NCBI GenBank assembly: GCA_026647295.1
Contig: JAPKHB010000110.1
Span: 1 to 10,095, forward strand
Length of the DNA: 10,095 bases
Direction of reading: 5' to 3'
Source of the DNA: Planctomycetota bacterium
Lineage (GTDB): Bacteria; Planctomycetota; PLA2; JAEUHO01
The translations under genes and the position numbers were made by a program. Under the pieces are notes generated by a model. It was not told the DNA's origin. It ran no database searches and worked only from the letters and a program-made list of their open reading frames with translations. This document shows, piece by piece, positions 6,237 to 10,095 of the stretch (the first letter of the stretch is position 1; each line of letters begins with the position of its first letter).

Positions 6237-6638
6237 ATGCCGTCGAAGCCGCCGAGCTACCTGCGGTGCCTGCGCGAAGAGCGCAACCTCACGAAGCGCT
6301 CGCCGCTCGAGTACCGCCACCGCCTGGCCAACCCCACGCAGCGCGCGCTGGCGCGTCTTCGCAACTCGACCCGCTGGCGCAGGGTGCGCGCGCACGTCCT
6401 GCGCCGCCAGCCGCTGTGCGTCCACTGCCGAGCGCAGGGGCGCTTGAGCGCCGCAACGCAGGTCGATCACGTCGTGCCGTTGGCCCTGCGGCGCGACCTC
6501 GCGTTCGCGGTCGACAACCTCCAGGGGCTGTGCGCGTTCTGCCACGCGAAGAAGTCCGCCTGCGAGCGGCGCGCGGCGCGGGTCCGGCGTCCCCAGGCAG
6601 GGGGGGTGGTCACCACCTCAACCTCTGGAGGGCCGTAG
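6237..6638 (+). CDS. HNH endonuclease, phage packaging-module type
   Basis: A 133-residue HNH nuclease. The fold is marked by Cys61 and Cys64 (CVHC), VDHVVPL with Asp77 and His78, Asn94 in DNLQGLC, and Cys99, Cys102, His103 and Lys105 (CAFCHAKKSA). The four Cys fit a structural zinc site, and the His/Asn residues fit the beta-beta-alpha metal active site. The N-terminal 45 residues are basic and probably contact DNA. In HK97-like phages and satellites a small HNH protein is commonly encoded beside the terminase genes and assists DNA packaging or cos cleavage. The position two genes before the methyltransferase and terminases agrees with that. The Arg/Gly/Thr tail after residue 112 looks disordered. 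Confidence 0.9.
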   Translation: MPSKPPSYLRCLREERNLTKRSPLEYRHRLANPTQRALARLRNSTRWRRVRAHVLRRQPLCVHCRAQGRLSAATQVDHVVPLALRRDLAFAVDNLQGLCAFCHAKKSACERRAARVRRPQAGGVVTTSTSGGP

Positions 6639-6734
6639 TCCGGGCGCGTGCCACCGTGCAGTTTTTCGAGGGTTTCCCCAAACGCCCCCCGGCCCCGCCC
6701 CCAGGCCCGATTTCCAGCCGCCCAAGGTAGCCAC

Positions 6735-6995
6735 ATGGACCGCCCCGCCCCCGCCCCGACCCGCTGTGTGGCCCTGCGCCGGGCCCGGGACGGCCTGTGT
6801 GCGCTCGCGGCCCGGGTCGTGGCCGACGGGACGCCCGTGGTCCTCACCCGCCGGCGCCGGCCGCTGGTGGCGTTGGTCAGGGTCGAGGACCTGGCGCTCC
6901 TGGCCCTGCTCCGGGCGCGGCCCGGGGGAGCCGGCGGGGGCATGCCGGCCGGCCCCGGCGCCACCGGCCCCGGGCTTGGAGCCGTTCCGTGGTAG
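6735..6995 (+). CDS. Phd/YefM-like antitoxin-type protein, no toxin partner
   Basis: An 86-residue protein resembling the Phd/YefM fold. RARDGLCALAARVVADGTPV (16-35) and VLTRRRRPLVALVRVEDLAL (36-55) match the family pattern of an N-terminal helix, a 'g.pv.ltr.grp.avlv..ed' strand region and the start of a linker helix. The last 25 residues are Gly/Pro-rich. I chose the ATG at 6735 because AAGG lies seven bases upstream; an upstream in-frame extension to 6648 is unsupported. Its stop overlaps the start of the next gene by 7 bp. No RelE-, Doc- or VapC-like toxin gene is adjacent. It may be a DNA-binding regulator of the packaging operon, or an antitoxin acting against a toxin encoded elsewhere. 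The family call is moderate. Confidence 0.65.
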   Translation: MDRPAPAPTRCVALRRARDGLCALAARVVADGTPVVLTRRRRPLVALVRVEDLALLALLRARPGGAGGGMPAGPGATGPGLGAVPW

Positions 6996-8428
6996 CGCCC
7001 GCCGAACGCTTCGGCCCCGGCCTTGAGGCCCTGGCCCGGCCGGTCGCGGGCCTCTGTGAGGACCCGGACAACGCCCGCGCCCACGACGCGCGCAACCTGG
7101 ACGCCATCCAGCGGTCGCTCTCGGCCTTCGGCCAGCGCAAGCCCATCGTCGTGCGCGAGGGCGTCGTCGTGGCCGGCAACGGCACGCTCCGGGCGGCGCT
7201 GGCCCTGGGCTGGACCCGGATCGCGGTCGTGGACGCCGCCGACCTCTCGCCGGCCGAGGCCCAGGCCTATGCGCTCGCGGACAACCGGACCGCCGAGCTG
7301 GCCGGCTGGGACATGGCCGCGCTTCGGCGCGCCGTCTCCGACCTCGAGGCCTCCTGGGGCCGGGTCGAGGACCTCAAGCTCGGGCCCGCGGACCTGGACG
7401 AGATCGCCCGCCAGCTCAACCGCCGCGCGCGTTCGGGCTGGGGGAAGGACCAGCCCATCACGGTGGCCGCCCGCCCCGAGGAGGTCCACTCGCAGCCGGG
7501 CGAGCTCTACCGGCTGGGGCCGCATCTGCTGCTCTGCGCTGACAGCCGCGACCCGGCCCAGGTGGCCCGGCTCTTTGAGGACGGGAGGAAGGCCGCGCTC
7601 TTTGCCACCGACCCGCCCTACCTGATCGGCTACCGCGGCGGCGTCGGGACGTCCCCGGGCGGGCGGAAGGACTGGTCGGCCCTTACGCCCGACCCCGAGG
7701 CGCTGGATCCCAAGGCCCCCGCCGCCCGCTCGGGCCACCGGCGCGGCAAGGACTGGGGCGGCGTCTACCACGAGGGCGCGAAGGACGGCGACGGCGTGGG
7801 CTTTCACCTGGGCTACGCCCGGGCGGCCCTGCCCCACCTGCGCAAGGACGCCGCCTGGTACTGCTTCCACGCCGACGCCCGGGCCGACTACCTCGCCGCC
7901 GCGTGGGCCGAGCTCGGCGTCTACTGGCACCAGACGGTCGTGTGGGTGAAGCCGACCTTCGTGCTGGGCGGGACGCTCTACCACTACCAGCACGAGCCCT
8001 GCGCCGTGGGCTGGGTGCGCCCGAACCTGCCCCGGCGCCTGGGCGAGGGCAACGAGGCCTCGGTGTGGGCGCTGGGCTGGGGGCCGGACGGGAGCGCGGC
8101 CAAGAACGTGGACTGCCCCGACCACCCCACGGCCAAGCCCCTGGGCGTGTGGCGGATCCCGATGCTCAAGCACACCGAGCCCGGGGACCTATGCTACGAG
8201 CCCTTCGGCGGTTCGGGCTCGCAGCTGATCGCGGCGGCCACGCTGGGGCGCGTGTGCCGGACGGTCGAGCTCGAGCCCGTCTTCTGCGACGTGATCCGGC
8301 GGCGCTTCACGGCCTGGGCCCGGGGCGCGGGCGTGGACCCGGGCGAAGGGGCGCTGGAACCCGGCGACGCGGTCGTCGTCGGGGCTCCGGCCGAGCCCGT
8401 GGCGAGCGAGGCGCTGGCCCGTGGGTAG
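6989..8428 (+). CDS. ParB-domain / DNA methyltransferase fusion
   Basis: A 479-residue protein starting at GTG 6989, with GGAG seven bases upstream and a 7-bp overlap with the preceding gene. Residues about 15-110 form a ParB/sulfiredoxin-like domain: EDPDNARAHD, AFGQRKPIVV, then GNGTLRAAL (64-72) and LADNRTAELAGW. Residues about 170-445 form an N6-adenine or N4-cytosine methyltransferase. DPPY (208-211) is motif IV and EPFGGSG (404-410) is motif I, in the beta-class order, and DHPTAKP (378-384) precedes motif I. The region between motifs IV and I, about 215-375, includes the probable target-recognition part. Such fusions are common in phages and prophages, where they modify the element's DNA, possibly against host restriction. 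The C-terminal 35 residues are variable. No restriction enzyme is adjacent apart from the HNH protein. The target sequence cannot be read from this. Confidence 0.9.
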   Translation: MVAPAERFGPGLEALARPVAGLCEDPDNARAHDARNLDAIQRSLSAFGQRKPIVVREGVVVAGNGTLRAALALGWTRIAVVDAADLSPAEAQAYALADNRTAELAGWDMAALRRAVSDLEASWGRVEDLKLGPADLDEIARQLNRRARSGWGKDQPITVAARPEEVHSQPGELYRLGPHLLLCADSRDPAQVARLFEDGRKAALFATDPPYLIGYRGGVGTSPGGRKDWSALTPDPEALDPKAPAARSGHRRGKDWGGVYHEGAKDGDGVGFHLGYARAALPHLRKDAAWYCFHADARADYLAAAWAELGVYWHQTVVWVKPTFVLGGTLYHYQHEPCAVGWVRPNLPRRLGEGNEASVWALGWGPDGSAAKNVDCPDHPTAKPLGVWRIPMLKHTEPGDLCYEPFGGSGSQLIAAATLGRVCRTVELEPVFCDVIRRRFTAWARGAGVDPGEGALEPGDAVVVGAPAEPVASEALARG

Positions 8429-8906
8429 GCGCGGCCCCGTTCGAACGCCCACGCGCATCCTGGAGCTACGGGGCAGCCCGCTCGCCCGCGGCCGCGCCGA
8501 GACCGAGCCCCGGCCCCCCGCCGGCGCGCCCCAAAAGCCCGCGGACCTTCCGGCCGAGGGCGCCCGGCTCTGGGACGAACTGGTCCCGGCGCTGGAGGCC
8601 TCGGGCCTGCTGGCGCGCGTGGACGGGGGCGCGCTCGGGCGCTACTGCCGGCTCTACGCCGTGTGGAAGGAACTCGACCGCTTCCTGGCCGAGAGCGGCC
8701 ACGCGCACCCGCTGAAGGACGGCCGGGGCAACGTGGTGGGCGTTCGGGCCTACCCCCAGGTGCGGCTCCTGCTCCAGGTCTCCGAGCACATGCTGCGCCT
8801 GGAGCAGCACTATGGCCTTACGCCCGCCGCCCGGGCGCACCTCGTCTCGGGCGCCCCGGGGCCGGACGAGGACGATGCGAGTCCCTTCGCCCGCCGCATT
8901 GGATGA
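8421..8906 (+). CDS. Terminase small subunit, P27 family
   Basis: A 161-residue protein with the P27-family layout. It opens with GRRGPVRTPTRILELRGSP and a Pro-rich stretch (KPADLPAEGARLWDELVPAL), then a helical core (LARVDGGALGRYCRLYAVW) and a conserved DGRGNVVGVRAYPQVRLLLQ segment. The end is LTPAARAHLVSG plus an acidic tail. The GTG start overlaps the methyltransferase stop by 8 bp and has GAGG nine bases upstream. The small subunit recognises the packaging site on the element's DNA and recruits the large subunit, encoded next with a 32-bp overlap. Length and motif order are normal for the family. Confidence 0.9.
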   Translation: MGRRGPVRTPTRILELRGSPLARGRAETEPRPPAGAPQKPADLPAEGARLWDELVPALEASGLLARVDGGALGRYCRLYAVWKELDRFLAESGHAHPLKDGRGNVVGVRAYPQVRLLLQVSEHMLRLEQHYGLTPAARAHLVSGAPGPDEDDASPFARRIG

Positions 8907-10095
8907 GGCGGCGCCGGACCTGGCCAGGCTCGTTGGCGGGGTGATCCCCGCCTTTGACCCCTGGGCGCTTCAGCCTCAGGGCGGCTACTTCGACGTCCAA
9001 GCCGCGCGCGCGGCGCTTGAGTGGATCCCGACCTACTGCCGGCACGTAAAGGGCCCGCTCGCCGGCGAGCCCTTCCACCTCGCGCCGTTTCAGGCCGCGC
9101 TCGTGGCCTCGATCTGGGGCTATCGCAACGCCGACGGCACGCGCCGCTTCCGCCGGGTGCTGCTCTACTGCGGGAAGAAGAACTCGAAGACCTCGCTCAC
9201 CGCGGCGCTGATCCTGCTCGTGATGGCCACGGACGGGGAGCAGGGGGCGGAGCTGTACTCGGTGGCCAGCACGCAGAAGCAGGCCGGGCTCGTGTTCGAC
9301 CACGCCGCGGGCATGGTGCGCCAGGAGCCGCGGCTGCGCCGGCGGCTTCGGGTCTACGGGGACCGGGGCGGGGCGGTCGGCAAGTCGATCGTGGACTACC
9401 GCACGATGAGCGCCTACCGCTGCCTGGCCTCCGACGCCGACTCGGCCGACGGCGTGAACCCGCACCTGAACGTGATCGACGAGGTCCACCGCCACCGCAC
9501 GGGCGAGCTCATGGACGTGCTGGTGCGCTCGACGGTGGCCCGGCGCCAGCCGCTCACGATCTACACCACGACGGCGGACTTCAACCGCCCCAGCGCCTGC
9601 AACGAGCTGCGCCAGTACGCCCTCTCGGTGCGGGCCAACCCCGGCGACCGGGCGCGGCCCGGCTACGACCCGACGTTCCTCCCGGCCCTTTGGGAGGCCT
9701 CGGCCGAGGACGACCCGGGCGCCCGGGAGACCTGGCTCAAGGCCAACCCGGGCCTGGGGGTCGTCAAGTCCGAGGCGGCGCTGGCCGACGCCTGGCGCGA
9801 GGCCCGGGAGGTGCCCTCGAAGATGAGCGCGTTCCTGCGCCTGGACCTGAACCTGGTGACCGACGCCGCCGAGGCCTGGCTCGACATGGAGGCCTGGGAG
9901 AGCACCTGTTTTAGTCAAAACGGTAAAATCATTCACCGCTCCTACCTGATGGAATGTTCAGACTACGAAATCATCCAAACCTATGGCTTAGAGTTTCAAG
10001 GACTGGCGAACTACTACAGCCTAGCCCACAATATCAGTGCCCTTTCAAAAGTCAGATACCACTATCTGATGTCACTGGTTAGAACCCTGGCCGCC
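8875..10095 (+). CDS. Terminase large subunit, 3'-truncated and joined in frame to a maturase fragment
   Basis: An open frame of 407 codons runs to the window edge without a stop. Residues 1-344 are the large terminase ATPase: Walker-A-like YCGKKNSKTS (98-107), VASTQKQA (130-137), Walker B LNVIDEVH (198-205) and TIYTTTAD (228-235). This motor packages DNA into proheads. The C-terminal nuclease domain, normally another 150-200 residues, is absent. From about residue 345 (9907) the frame continues into group II intron maturase sequence while GC drops sharply, so the gene is broken at this point or the sequence is a chimeric join. The ATG at 8875 overlaps terS by 32 bp and has GAGG only three bases upstream, so TTG 8899 or GTG 8941 remain possible starts. 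Confidence 0.85.
   Translation, partial: MRVPSPAALDEAAPDLARLVGGVIPAFDPWALQPQGGYFDVQAARAALEWIPTYCRHVKGPLAGEPFHLAPFQAALVASIWGYRNADGTRRFRRVLLYCGKKNSKTSLTAALILLVMATDGEQGAELYSVASTQKQAGLVFDHAAGMVRQEPRLRRRLRVYGDRGGAVGKSIVDYRTMSAYRCLASDADSADGVNPHLNVIDEVHRHRTGELMDVLVRSTVARRQPLTIYTTTADFNRPSACNELRQYALSVRANPGDRARPGYDPTFLPALWEASAEDDPGARETWLKANPGLGVVKSEAALADAWREAREVPSKMSAFLRLDLNLVTDAAEAWLDMEAWESTCFSQNGKIIHRSYLMECSDYEIIQTYGLEFQGLANYYSLAHNISALSKVRYHYLMSLVRTLAA
9907..10095 (+). mobile_element. Group II intron reverse transcriptase/maturase fragment
   Basis: The last 63 codons read NGKIIHRSYLMECSDYEII, then GLANYYSLAHNISAL, then LMSLVRTLAA at the window edge. This matches the maturase (domain X) part of group II intron-encoded proteins, whose pattern is gkpihR...sDyeII..y..E.rGl.nYY.lA.N......SL.kTLA.K. 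GC is about 44% here against about 70% just before. The fragment enters mid-protein, with no intron 5' end (GUGYG-type), no catalytic reverse transcriptase motif (YADD) and no start codon before it. It therefore cannot be an intact intron inserted in the terminase gene. The foreign segment begins within roughly 9900-9912. Confidence 0.75.

Noticed and set aside
6655..6700. Intrinsic terminator after the HNH gene
   Set aside because: GGGTTT-CCCC-AAACGCCC can form a bulged hairpin, but the T-run lies before it on the plus strand and no T-run follows on either strand.
6467..8173. 568-residue minus-strand open frame
   Set aside because: Antisense to the ParB-methyltransferase gene, with Val/Gly/Arg-rich composition and no recognisable domain.
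9021..9914. 297-residue plus-strand open frame
   Set aside because: Out of frame with the TerL ATPase motifs and low-complexity Gly/Arg/Ala/Pro.
8818..9936. 372-residue minus-strand open frame
   Set aside because: Antisense to the terminase genes; its start lies in the maturase segment, and the sense strand carries clear TerL motifs.

Overview
This window is a phage-type or satellite-type gene cluster from a GC-rich host. Sampled stretches are about 70% GC and codons mostly end in G or C. GTG and TTG starts, tight gene overlaps and Shine-Dalgarno sites are common. The sequence does not identify the host phylum; a high-GC bacterium or its virus is as far as the evidence goes.

Left arm (about 100-5454), all on the minus strand, read from right to left: a 559-residue protein of unknown function; a small excisionase/AlpA-type helix-turn-helix (HTH) protein; a large primase plus DUF3987 helicase-like protein; a 142-residue protein with a TubC-like docking module and a Cys cluster; and a second HTH protein paralogous to the first. 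The last four are spaced by 6 bp or overlap by 4-8 bp, so they look like one translationally coupled replication/excision operon. An integrase would be expected beyond the left edge but is not in view.

Centre (5455-6236): a 780-bp divergent region without a convincing gene. It holds one copy of a three-copy 62-bp imperfect palindrome, an array of four 10-bp units, an 18-bp perfect dyad and a candidate leaderless promoter.

Right arm (6237 to end), all on the plus strand: HNH endonuclease, a Phd/YefM-like antitoxin without a toxin, a ParB-domain/DNA methyltransferase fusion, P27-family small terminase and large terminase. The last four overlap, and the order is that of a DNA-packaging module. 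Excision HTH and primase on one arm with HNH-TerS-TerL on the other fits a prophage, or a capsid-forming satellite (cf-PICI or phiRv-like).

Two things stand out. First, the 62-bp palindromic element occurs three times with identical length and conserved ends. Two copies lie in frame inside the linker of the 559-residue protein and one lies inverted in the divergent region, like the protein-inserted palindromic elements known from Rickettsia. Second, near 9907 the GC content falls from about 70% to about 44%, and the large-terminase frame runs without a stop into a group II intron maturase fragment. That is most simply a chimeric join, though a real fusion cannot be excluded from sequence alone. 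The left edge (1 to about 66) also has an AT-richer core, lying between two NotI-type octamers.
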